A DNA stretch of 28,146 bases. Origin: JAAAOZ01 sp964496595. Its GTDB lineage: Bacteria; Chloroflexota; Anaerolineae; B4-G1; SLSP01. Each line of letters opens with the position of its first letter. Within the stretch, counting starts at the first letter, position 1. Below are positions 15,408-22,810 of the stretch, piece after piece. A model generated the notes under the pieces. The model had not been told where the DNA came from. It saw only the letters and a list, made by a program, of their open reading frames with translations, and made no database searches. A program made the translations under genes and the position numbers. The stretch is taken from assembly GCA_964496595.1 (NCBI GenBank), contig CAZCAI010000048.1, forward strand, positions 1 to 28,146, read 5' to 3'.

Positions 15408-15914
15408 ATGATCAAGGTTGATCTTTCTACGTTGGTTCATGCCAGACTTGGCGAGCGCGAAGTTATCGGCGTCAACTTGGATGATTTCTCGCTAGACGAC
15501 CTCGAATTTAAATTCCTCAAAGGCGAGGTAAGCTTTACGCGCGTTGAGGATGGCATCCTAGCCAGAGGTGTGCTTCACACGGCGATTGAGGTTGCTTGTA
15601 CACGTTGCCTTACCCCTTTTGATCAGCCTATCGTTATCGAGCTTGAAGACATCATCAATCTCCCCGGATCTGATGTGACCCCAGAACGACCAGTCCGCGT
15701 AACAGAAGATGGCTGGGCGGATTTGACCCCTTTAATTCGCGAGTACGCCTGGATTAATCTACCGGTCAGTCCTATATGCTCCCCCGATTGCCGAGGTATT
15801 TGTCCTCAATGCGGCAAAAACATCAATCTAGGGGAATGCACGTGTAGTGATGAAGAGGAAATCGATCCCCGATGGGAAGCACTGCGTGACTTATTACCCG
15901 AAGATGAAACGTAG
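15408..15914 (+). CDS. yceD: YceD (DUF177) family zinc-finger-like protein
   Basis: This 168-residue protein is of the YceD/DUF177 family, linked in other bacteria to 23S rRNA accumulation and ribosome assembly. The N-terminal half is beta-rich with a CTRC pair (C64, C67). The C-terminal half carries the family cysteine cluster C124, C128, C132, C135, C144 and C146 within PICSPDCRGICPQCG...LGECTC, probably metal-binding. GGAGG lies 9 nt before the ATG and a consensus promoter precedes it. In many genomes this gene is followed by rpmF (ribosomal protein L32); here the next gene is the main sigma factor, 249 bp downstream on the same strand. Codon use is less GC-rich than in the neighbouring enzymes. 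Confidence 0.9.
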   Translation: MIKVDLSTLVHARLGEREVIGVNLDDFSLDDLEFKFLKGEVSFTRVEDGILARGVLHTAIEVACTRCLTPFDQPIVIELEDIINLPGSDVTPERPVRVTEDGWADLTPLIREYAWINLPVSPICSPDCRGICPQCGKNINLGECTCSDEEEIDPRWEALRDLLPEDET

Positions 15915-15954
15915 TCAACTCGATCAGCCTTTATAAATCCCATTTGGAGACCTA

Positions 15955-16082
15955 CATGTGGCCGTAAAACCGGGTAAGTTATTAACTTCTCACTCCTTAG
16001 GGCTAAGGAGAAAATAACTTTCCCATTTAAGGGCTGCATGTAGCCGTAAAAACGGGCAAGTTATTTACTTCTCATTCCTTAG
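15955..16082 (+). repeat. 46-bp direct repeat pair with pairing arm in the rpoD leader
   Basis: Two copies of a 46-bp sequence, 15955-16000 and 16037-16082, differ at five positions and both contain GCCGTAAAA and AAGTTATT...CCTTAG. Between them lies CTAAGGAGAAAATAACTT (16003-16020). This arm pairs with copy 1 to give GGG-AAGTTATT/AATAACTT-CCC plus CTCCTTAG/CTAAGGAG. It could instead pair, less perfectly, with copy 2 (AAGTTATT...TCCTTAG). The whole lies 80-210 nt upstream of the sigma-factor start codon, with a 9-bp tandem (CTTTCGGAG twice, 16106-16123) after it. Confidence 0.75.
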
Positions 16083-16163
16083 CCTCTCAGAAAAAGCGGC
16101 AATCTCTTTCGGAGCTTTCGGAGACGGATTTGTAGGTGATGTTGGTTAGCCTCAAGGAGGTCT

Positions 16164-17324
16164 ATGGACATCGTTAAGGGTCTTTTAGAGAAAGCTGAAA
16201 CGCAAGGGTATCTCTCAATTGATAATGTGCTCGCAGCGTTAGAATCCCTAGAGCATAATGATTCATTAGAGGAAGTTCTGGTGGAGTTACGGCAGGCCGG
16301 GGTGGATATCGAAACCATGGAGGGGCCAGATATGGACTCGAATGATGATAACTCCTTGTTGGAAGACGAACTGGATGACGATGTCTGGGATGAAGATATG
16401 TACGGTCTGGATCGCGTCGGGGTCGACGACACGGTCGCGCTCTACTTGCGCGAGATGGCCCGCGTGCCGCTGCTGAGCAATGAGGAAGAGGTAACGTTAG
16501 CCCGCAAAATCGAGCAGGGACGTGAGGCGCGGCGACTTTTACAAAGCAATGGGCATAATCCCGAAGAGTGCGCCTGTCTTGAAGAAATTATCCGCGAAGG
16601 CATCGCCGCGCGCGATCATCTGATCCGCGCCAACACCCGCCTGGTCGTAAGTATCGCCAAAAAGTACGTGAATCGTGGCGTGCCGTTTCTGGATCTGATC
16701 CAGGAGGGCAACTTGGGCTTGATGAAGGCCGTGGAGAAGTTCGAGTATCAGCGCGGCTATCGATTCAGCACCTACGCCACGTGGTGGATTCGCCAGACGA
16801 TCACGCGCTCGATTGCGGATCAGGGGCGGACGATTCGCGTGCCCGTCCACATGAGCGACCGCATTCGACGGCTCTATCGCCGGGCGCAGCAGATAGAGCA
16901 GGAGAAGGGTGTGCGTCCCACGCCGGAGGAGTTGGCGGATGAGATGGGTTTGGAGCCGCGCAAGGTCCAGTGGATGATGCGCGTCTCCTGGCAGCCGCTG
17001 AGCCTGGAGCGCCCCGTCGGTGAGGAAGAGGACAGTGAGTTGAGCAGCTTCATCGAGGACGAGCAGACGCCCACGCCGCCCGATACGGCCTATCAAGGCC
17101 TGCTACGCGACCGCATCGAAGAGGTGATGGCGACGCTCTCCCCGCGCGAGGTGCGCATTTTGCGCATGCGCTTTGGGTTGCACAATGGGCGCAGCTACAC
17201 GCTCGAGGAGGTCGGCAAGAAGTTCGGGCTGACCCGCGAGCGGATTCGTCAAATTGAAGGGCAGGCGTTACGCCGCCTGCGCCATCCCAGTCGCAGCCGA
17301 GATTTGAGAGATTATCTAAAATGA
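16164..17324 (+). CDS. rpoD: Primary RNA polymerase sigma factor (RpoD/SigA)
   Basis: The 386-residue protein is a sigma-70 group 1 or close group 2 factor. In order: a helical N-terminal region resembling region 1.1 (1-50), an acidic linker (52-80), region 1.2 (DTVALYLREMARVPLLSNEEE, about 89-109), region 2 (ANTRLVVSIAKKYVNRG through YATWWIRQTITRSIADQGRTIRVPVHM, 156-230), region 3, and region 4 ending with the helix-turn-helix YTLEEVGKKFGLTRERIRQIE (345-365). All core-binding, -10-melting and -35-reading segments are present. AAGGAGG lies 3 nt before the ATG, partly inside a small CCTC/GAGG hairpin (16150-16160). An unusual repeat-containing leader precedes it, and a clear terminator follows. 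It would read promoters like those found in this window. Confidence 0.96.
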   Translation: MDIVKGLLEKAETQGYLSIDNVLAALESLEHNDSLEEVLVELRQAGVDIETMEGPDMDSNDDNSLLEDELDDDVWDEDMYGLDRVGVDDTVALYLREMARVPLLSNEEEVTLARKIEQGREARRLLQSNGHNPEECACLEEIIREGIAARDHLIRANTRLVVSIAKKYVNRGVPFLDLIQEGNLGLMKAVEKFEYQRGYRFSTYATWWIRQTITRSIADQGRTIRVPVHMSDRIRRLYRRAQQIEQEKGVRPTPEELADEMGLEPRKVQWMMRVSWQPLSLERPVGEEEDSELSSFIEDEQTPTPPDTAYQGLLRDRIEEVMATLSPREVRILRMRFGLHNGRSYTLEEVGKKFGLTRERIRQIEGQALRRLRHPSRSRDLRDYLK

Positions 17325-17449
17325 AAACGTTGCCCAGGATCTGCAAAATGATGATGCGTGGCTTGCCGTGGCGCCAGGGAGGCGAGGCCCCCCAGGCGAC
17401 TCGGCCCGTGGCTTACCGAAGGTAAGCCACGAACCGGACACGGTCACGA

Positions 17450-17475
17450 CCCCGCCAGCCTCGCTGGCGGGGTTT
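17450..17475 (+). terminator. Intrinsic terminator downstream of rpoD
   Basis: CCCCGCCAGC (17450-17459) pairs with GCTGGCGGGG (17463-17472) around a 3-nt loop and is followed by TTTGTTGTT. It lies about 125 bp past the rpoD stop codon. Confidence 0.75.
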
Positions 17476-17661
17476 GTTGTTGGAAGTGAATGCTACATTT
17501 AGGCTTGTGTCTCAAAGTATTCGCCATGTCGTGCCAGGCTCTCGCCGGATTGCTAAATCCGGCGGTTAGGCGGGGATTTGACAATCCTCTCGGAGCCAGG
17601 GGGCCAAGTGGCGAAGATTTTGTGACAGTAACGACTCTACTGAAAGAAGGGGACTACCTCA

Positions 17662-17784
17662 CGCCAAGACGCAAAGTCGCCAAGATTTTTAAGGTTTGAT
17701 TTAATTTTATTCATCAAATCACCGTCTCTGATCACGAAAATTAACCTGTACCCTATTTTCCCTTAGCGCCTTTGCGGCTTTGCG
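17662..17784. repeat. Inverted-repeat element with CGCAAAG-type ends
   Basis: The left arm, 17662-17684, and the right arm, 17762-17784, are 23-bp inverted repeats with four mismatches and the pattern CGCNAAGNCGCAAAGNCGCNAAG. The interior contains a TTTGAT/ATCAAA hairpin and no gene. No convincing target duplication was found. Similar CGCAAAG repeats are widespread in environmental bacterial genomes, from general knowledge. Confidence 0.6.
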
Positions 17785-17821
17785 AGACCTTTTAGCTTTT
17801 TTCAGTGGAATCAGTAACCAT

Positions 17822-17849
17822 TTGGAACTTTGTCATCTTCAGTTATACT
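17822..17849 (+). promoter_or_regulatory. Possible metG promoter
   Basis: TTGGAA (17822-17827) and TATACT (17844-17849) are 16 bp apart, 118 bp upstream of the metG start. The match is moderate. The heptamer repeat would lie within the leader. Confidence 0.35.
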
Positions 17850-17896
17850 GACCATCGTCTGTGAAATCATACCAAATTTGACGTTTGACTTTCGAC

Positions 17897-17945
17897 AACT
17901 CGCAACTCGCAACTCGCAACTTGTAACTTGTAACTTGTAACTTAT
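17897..17945. repeat. Heptamer tandem repeat (AACTCGC/AACTTGT)
   Basis: Seven 7-bp units: three AACTCGC, three AACTTGT, then AACTTAT. The array stops about 9 bp before the metG ribosome-binding site. The clean change of unit halfway suggests two successive expansions. Confidence 0.9.
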
Positions 17946-17967
17946 TTTTCAAGAAGGAGGGAGCATC

Positions 17968-19734
17968 ATGACTAAAAAGGTCTTAGTATCCATTGCCTGG
18001 CCTTATGCCAACGGCGATCTGCATATCGGGCACGTGGCCGGCGCCTATCTGCCCGCCGATATTTACGGGCGCTATCATCGCCTGGCCGGCAACGATGTGC
18101 TGATGGTCTCCGGTTCCGATACGCACGGAACGCCCGTCACGCTGCAAGCGGAGAAGGAAGGCATCTCGCCCGAAGAGGTCTCCAAGCGCTATCACGAGCG
18201 ATTCTTGGAAGCGCAGCGCGATATCGGCATCTCCTACAGTCTCTTCACCCACACCGACACACCGAACCATCATCAGGTAGCGCAAGATATATTCCTGCGC
18301 CTGTTGGAGCAGGGTTATCTCTACACCGAGACGCAGCAGCAATTCTACTCCGAACGCTCCCAGTGTTTCCTGCCCGATCGCTATGTCGAGGGGACGTGCC
18401 CCTACTGCGGTTACGAGGAAGCGCGCGGAGATCAATGCGATGAGTGCGGTAAGTTGTTAGATGCGCTCGAGTTGGGCGCTCCGCGCAGCAAGGTTGATGG
18501 CTCCAAGCCGGTTTTGCGCGAGACCGAGCACTTCTTCTTGGACCTGGAGAAACTGGAACCGGAGGTGTTGGCCTACTTGGAAGATGCCAAAGAGGATTGG
18601 CGGACTAACGTCATCAAGTTCTCGTTAAACTACGTCAAAGATGGTCTGCGCGGTCGCCCCATCACCCGCGACATTGCGTGGGGCATCCCGGTGCCGCTGG
18701 AGGATTACGACGGCAAGCGCCTCTACGTCTGGTTCGAGGCGGTGATAGGGTATCTTTCGGCCAGCATCGAGTGGGCCAGACTGACGGGGGATCCCGAAGC
18801 GTGGAAGGCTTGGTGGTACGATCCCGAGGCGCTGACGCTCTACTTCATCGGCAAGGATAACATCGTCTTCCACACAGTGATCTGGCCGGCGGAGTTGCTC
18901 GGTGTGGAGCGCCTCTACGAGGACGACCCCGACAAGGCGCTCAATCTGCCCTACGATGTGCCCGCCAACGAGTTTATGAACCTGGCCGGGACACAATTCT
19001 CCAAGAGCCGGGGCAACATGATCTCCATTCTCGATCTGCTCGCGCGCTATGATCCCGACGCGATTCGCTATTACATCACCATCGTGATGCCGGAAACCAG
19101 CGACAGCGACTTTTTCTGGGATGATTTCGTGCAGCGCAACAACAGCGAACTGGTCGGCGTCTGGGGCAACCTCTCGCATCGCGTGCTCTCCTTTACCTAC
19201 AAGAACTTCAACGCCGTGCCCACGCCCGGCGAGTTGGACGACGTGGATCGCGAGTTGCTGCGTAAGATTGAGGCGGGCTTCGATGCCGTAGGCAAGCAAA
19301 TCGCCGCGCGTCACTTCCGCGCCGGGCTAAATCAAGCGCTCGATCTGGCCCGCGAGGCCAACCGCTACTTGGAAATCAAAGCGCCGTGGAAGCAAATCAA
19401 GGAGGATCGCGAAGCGGCGGCCACGACGCTCTACGTCGCGCTGCAAGCCATCAACGGGCTGAAGGTGCTCTTCGCGCCCTACCTGCCCTTCTCCGCCGAA
19501 AAATTGCACCGCACCCTCGGCTACGAGAAACCCATCTTCGGCGAGCTGGTGATCGAAGAAGTCACGGATGACGGGCGGACATACAACGTGCTCCGCTACG
19601 ACGACACCGCTGCCACCGGCGCGTGGGCTTTCGAGATCTTGCCCGCCGGTCGTGCGCTACAAAAACCCCAGCCGCTCTTCAAGAAGTTGGATGAGGATGT
19701 TATCGAGGAAGAGTTGGCGCGAATGGAAAAATAA
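17968..19734 (+). CDS. metG: Methionyl-tRNA synthetase
   Basis: It charges tRNA-Met with methionine using ATP. The 588-residue class I enzyme has the HIGH motif exactly (19-22) in YANGDLHIGHVAGAYLPADI, a four-cysteine knuckle (C144, C147, C157, C160) typical of zinc-bearing MetRS, WGIPVP, the methionine-pocket region YVWFEAVIGY, and the KMSKS loop as QFSKSRG (343-349). The first lysine of KMSKS is Gln here, while the key second lysine is kept. The anticodon-binding helical domain is present, but the optional C-terminal tRNA-binding (EMAP-like) domain is absent. AAGGAGGGAG lies 5-6 nt before the ATG. A hairpin repeat follows the stop codon. Confidence 0.97.
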   Translation: MTKKVLVSIAWPYANGDLHIGHVAGAYLPADIYGRYHRLAGNDVLMVSGSDTHGTPVTLQAEKEGISPEEVSKRYHERFLEAQRDIGISYSLFTHTDTPNHHQVAQDIFLRLLEQGYLYTETQQQFYSERSQCFLPDRYVEGTCPYCGYEEARGDQCDECGKLLDALELGAPRSKVDGSKPVLRETEHFFLDLEKLEPEVLAYLEDAKEDWRTNVIKFSLNYVKDGLRGRPITRDIAWGIPVPLEDYDGKRLYVWFEAVIGYLSASIEWARLTGDPEAWKAWWYDPEALTLYFIGKDNIVFHTVIWPAELLGVERLYEDDPDKALNLPYDVPANEFMNLAGTQFSKSRGNMISILDLLARYDPDAIRYYITIVMPETSDSDFFWDDFVQRNNSELVGVWGNLSHRVLSFTYKNFNAVPTPGELDDVDRELLRKIEAGFDAVGKQIAARHFRAGLNQALDLAREANRYLEIKAPWKQIKEDREAAATTLYVALQAINGLKVLFAPYLPFSAEKLHRTLGYEKPIFGELVIEEVTDDGRTYNVLRYDDTAATGAWAFEILPAGRALQKPQPLFKKLDEDVIEEELARMEK

Positions 19735-19747
19735 CTTGGGGTTAGAT

Positions 19748-19782
19748 CAGACCTGACAGGTTTCTAAAATCTGTCAGGTCTG
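19748..19782. repeat. GACCTGACAGG hairpin repeat after metG
   Basis: A 16-bp stem (CAGACCTGACAGGTTT with its complement, one G-T pair, loop CTA) spans 19748-19782. It could act as a transcription barrier, but there is no T-run after it. The GACCTGACAGG hairpin is familiar as a dispersed repeat in several phyla, from general knowledge. Confidence 0.65.
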
Positions 19783-19800
19783 GCAGGAATCCACCTCGTG

Positions 19801-22662
19801 ATGCGGAAATTCCCCCGCCAAGTTGCTTTCATAGATCAACTGCGCACCTTAGCGCCGAGCTTTTTGCTCTTCGCCGCGCTGACGTTGACCCTGGACGTCC
19901 AATCGCTCTGGTGGGATGAAGGCATCAGCCTGCATCTCGCCACCGCGCCCTGGGCGGAGATCGTGGCGGATCGGGCGGCGAACATCCACCCGCCGCTCTA
20001 CTTCTTCACGCTCAAGGGCTGGATCACCTTCGCCGGCGCGACGCCCTTCGCGGCGCGCTATCTCTCCGCGTTGCTGGCGACGCTCCTGCCGGCGGCGGGC
20101 GGCGCGTGGATGCGTCGCCAGATGGGCCGGCGCAGCGGGCGAGTGACGGCGCTGTTGTTGGCGTTGGCCCCACCCTTCTTCATCTACGGGCAGGAGGCGC
20201 GCGCCTACGCCGCCCTGCCGCTGTTGGCCCTAGCTTTGCTGGCGGAGATCTGGCCCTCTCCCAAGGCAGATGACGAAGCTTCTGGGCCGCGGCCCGCGCG
20301 CCTTGCACTGCTTCAAGCCCTCTTCATCCTTACCCACTACGCCGGCGTGATCGCCGTCGGCTGGGCGAACGCGATCCTGCTGATACAGGCCATTCGCGCC
20401 CATTCCCCCCCACGTTGGCGCGATTGGGGCCGCTCGCTGGCCTGGACGCTCCTCTTCTTAGCGCCGTGGAGCTTAGCTGTGATCCAAACAGGCGCCGTGG
20501 GCCTCCGCACCAACGCCGCGCTGCACGTCAGCAACGCCTTAGCCGAGCCGATCCCCTGGCGCTACGGCCTGGGGCTTGTGGGCATCTTCCACGCCGTGGG
20601 CCTGCCGCACGCCTTGACCGATCCGCTACTGACGCGCAGCGCGGCCTTAGCCGGAAGCCTGCTGTTAGCGGGCGTGATCTACATCGGTATCGCAAAGTTG
20701 CGGGGATGTCTCAGAGCTTACCACGATTCACTCGGAGCGAAGGATAATATCAATTCTCTGAATTCTGCATTCATCATTCGCAATTCCTCATTCGCAATTC
20801 AACATTCGCAATTCCTCATTTCATTGTTGGTCGCCTGGCTCCTCCCGCTGAGCGCCGCGCCGGTGATCTGGCGCCTCAGCCCGCAGGCACATCCCCGCTA
20901 CCTGCACCCCTTCGTCCTGGGCGGATGGTTGGTGGCCGCCGTGTTGATCGCGTCCCGGCTACTGCCGCGCTGGCTCCACGCCGCATTGCTATCCGCCATC
21001 CTGATGATGAGCCTCCTCGGCTTGCGCGCCTATCTGACGGAGCCGCGCTACGCTCGCAGCGATGTGCGCGCGGCGGCGGCCCTGCTCCGCGCGGTGGCCG
21101 AGCCGGGCGATGTAGCGCTGCTCCCACACACCGACTGGTCGCTGCCCCAATACGATACCGGCGCCGCCCGTCCCGTGATGCTGCCCAATCCGACGGACGA
21201 CACAGCGGTCGCGGCGACGGTGGCGCAGGCGGTGACGCCGGGCCACACGGTCTACGCGCTGGATTACGGCCGCGGCGCTTTGGATCCGCGCGGCCAGGTG
21301 CGAGCGCTGTTGGCCTGGGGGGGAACCTTGACGGCGCGCCACACCGTCCCCGGCCTCTTCCTCGAAGCCTACGAGATAAATTCCGTGCCGCGCATCCCCG
21401 CGCCGACGCCCCTGACGCGCGCGTGCATCGCGGGCGCACCGCCATGCTTGACCGGCGCGGCGCTGCCGGAGCGCCCAGAGAGCGGCGCCGCGCTGCCCAT
21501 CGGGCTCCGCTGGGCCGGCGGCCCCGCGCCTAAGCGCTATGCCGTCGCGCTGCGCCTCTACGCCCCCGGCGATATCTTGGTCGCCAGGCAGGATGACTTA
21601 CTAGTCGACTCGCGCATGCGTCCCACGGAGCAATGGGCGCGCGCGCCTGTGACGACCTATCACCGCGTGGAGCTGCCCACGGGCCTGGCGCCGCGCGCCT
21701 ATCGCCTGGAGATGGGCGTCTACGATCCGCAGGATGAGCGCGCGACGTTGAGTTGGGTGCGCGCCGATGCGCCGCCCGTCCCGGCGGTGACGGTCGGCGC
21801 AGTGACGCCGGGGGAGGTCACGCGCGTCGGGAGCGATTGGGCGCCCGTCGGCCCAGAAGCGGAGGTGAGCGAGGCGTTGCGCCTGGCAGGCAGCGAGGTA
21901 GCGCCACGCGAGGTTTATTCGGGCCAGCGGATCTTCGTGACGCTCTGGTGGCGCCTGCAAGCCGCGGGCGTCCCCCCGGCCCAGGCGTTGATTTTGCGCC
22001 AAGGAGATCACACGCTGGCATCGGCGCCCGCGCTGGCGGCGCTGCCCGCGATGGCGGCGGGGCGCCCGCTGCTGGAGCACCTCGCGCTGACGACGCCGCC
22101 GGAGGCCGAGGAGGGCTTGGCGACGGTGGCGCTACTCTCATCCGCCGGCGAGGAGATCCCCCTGGCCGAGGTCACTATCCGGGCGGGCGAGCACACCTTC
22201 GTCGCGCCGGCGATAGATCATCCTGTAGCAGCTCAGGTGAAAGTAGGTCGGAATGGCATTCCGTCCACCGAGTTGGCGACGTTGTTGGGCTATTCGGTAG
22301 CCCCTACTTCTTTGCTCCAAGCGGATCGCCAGATCCGCGCGGGGGAACCTCTCACGTTGACCTTAGTCTGGCGCGCCGCGGCGAGCGCCGAGCGCGACTT
22401 AGCCGTCTTCACGCACTTAGTCGGCGCGGATGGACAGATCATCGCGCAGCACGATGGGCCGCCGGCCAACGGCGCGCATCCCACGCGGGGATGGCTCCCT
22501 GGCGAAGTGATCGTCGATCCGCACGTGTTGAGTTGGCAGCGCGAATATCGCGGCGCGGCGACGTTGCGCGTGGGCCTCTACGATCCCGCCACGGGCGCGC
22601 GCCTGCCGTGGGCCTCCGGCGCCGATGCGCTGACGCTCACATCTCAGATTCGAGTGGAGTGA
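19801..22662 (+). CDS. GT39-like membrane glycosyltransferase with beta-sandwich tail
   Basis: The 953-residue protein is a GT-C fold glycosyltransferase of the ArnT/PMT-like group, using lipid-linked sugars at the outer face of the membrane. Its first outer loop has WWDEG (the likely catalytic Asp) and HPPLYF, both typical. Residues about 15-420 form many hydrophobic helices. From about 520 to the end the protein is soluble, with at least three beta-sandwich-like units, each with a LxLRW or LxLVWR strand and a closing GVYDP or GLYDPATG strand; such tails recur in Chloroflexota homologues. Residues about 315-341 are encoded by an intergenic-type repeat absorbed in frame. The ATG at 19801 is preferred over GTG at 19798; the ribosome-binding site is weak. 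The sugar and acceptor are unknown. Confidence 0.85.
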   Translation: MRKFPRQVAFIDQLRTLAPSFLLFAALTLTLDVQSLWWDEGISLHLATAPWAEIVADRAANIHPPLYFFTLKGWITFAGATPFAARYLSALLATLLPAAGGAWMRRQMGRRSGRVTALLLALAPPFFIYGQEARAYAALPLLALALLAEIWPSPKADDEASGPRPARLALLQALFILTHYAGVIAVGWANAILLIQAIRAHSPPRWRDWGRSLAWTLLFLAPWSLAVIQTGAVGLRTNAALHVSNALAEPIPWRYGLGLVGIFHAVGLPHALTDPLLTRSAALAGSLLLAGVIYIGIAKLRGCLRAYHDSLGAKDNINSLNSAFIIRNSSFAIQHSQFLISLLVAWLLPLSAAPVIWRLSPQAHPRYLHPFVLGGWLVAAVLIASRLLPRWLHAALLSAILMMSLLGLRAYLTEPRYARSDVRAAAALLRAVAEPGDVALLPHTDWSLPQYDTGAARPVMLPNPTDDTAVAATVAQAVTPGHTVYALDYGRGALDPRGQVRALLAWGGTLTARHTVPGLFLEAYEINSVPRIPAPTPLTRACIAGAPPCLTGAALPERPESGAALPIGLRWAGGPAPKRYAVALRLYAPGDILVARQDDLLVDSRMRPTEQWARAPVTTYHRVELPTGLAPRAYRLEMGVYDPQDERATLSWVRADAPPVPAVTVGAVTPGEVTRVGSDWAPVGPEAEVSEALRLAGSEVAPREVYSGQRIFVTLWWRLQAAGVPPAQALILRQGDHTLASAPALAALPAMAAGRPLLEHLALTTPPEAEEGLATVALLSSAGEEIPLAEVTIRAGEHTFVAPAIDHPVAAQVKVGRNGIPSTELATLLGYSVAPTSLLQADRQIRAGEPLTLTLVWRAAASAERDLAVFTHLVGADGQIIAQHDGPPANGAHPTRGWLPGEVIVDPHVLSWQREYRGAATLRVGLYDPATGARLPWASGADALTLTSQIRVE
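20745..20822. repeat. ATTCGCAATTC-type repeat inside the GT39-like gene
   Basis: Three CATTCGCAATTC-like units and related AATTCTGAATTCTG sequence interrupt the GC-rich gene without breaking the frame, encoding peptides such as RNSSFAIQHSQFL. The same units occur between genes at 22761-22792, 26304-26332 and, inverted, at 28079-28103. Confidence 0.8.
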
Positions 22663-22760
22663 TAGCACGGCGTTGAATGCCTAATCTCGATTTTCGTGGT
22701 ATAGTTGGATTCTGAAGTAAAAGGAGGGGAGGCGTTGCAGTGATTGTTACTCATCCTCTC

Positions 22761-22792
22761 CATTCTTAATTCGCAATTCTTAATTCTGTATT
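22761..22792. repeat. ATTCGCAATTC-type repeat upstream of the Agl23-NHL gene
   Basis: CATTCTTAATTCGCAATTCTTAATTCTG-like sequence ends a few bases before the ribosome-binding site of the next gene. It belongs to the same family as the repeat within the GT39-like gene. Confidence 0.7.
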
Positions 22793-22810
22793 CCCTTATG
22801 AGGAGTGTCT

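Larger units (their letters stand above)
17325..17967. other. Gene-free interval between rpoD and metG
   Basis: No gene was found in these 643 bp. In order the interval holds a hairpin CGTGGCTTACC/GGTAAGCCACG (17407-17431), the rpoD terminator, another hairpin CGCCGGATT/AATCCGGCG (17543-17564), an inverted-repeat element (17662-17784), a weak promoter and a heptamer tandem repeat just before metG. A short open frame at 17490-17699 has no ribosome-binding site and overlaps two of these repeats. Confidence 0.7.

Noticed and set aside
17490..17699. Open frame of 69 codons between rpoD and metG
   Set aside because: It lacks a ribosome-binding site and runs across a hairpin and the CGCAAAG inverted-repeat arm.
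17897..17945. CRISPR-like array
   Set aside because: Units are 7 bp with no spacers; it is a simple tandem repeat.
22700..22705. Promoter for the Agl23-NHL gene (TGG-TATAGT extended -10)
   Set aside because: The nearest -35-like box (TTGAAT) is 21 bp away, so support is too weak to list.
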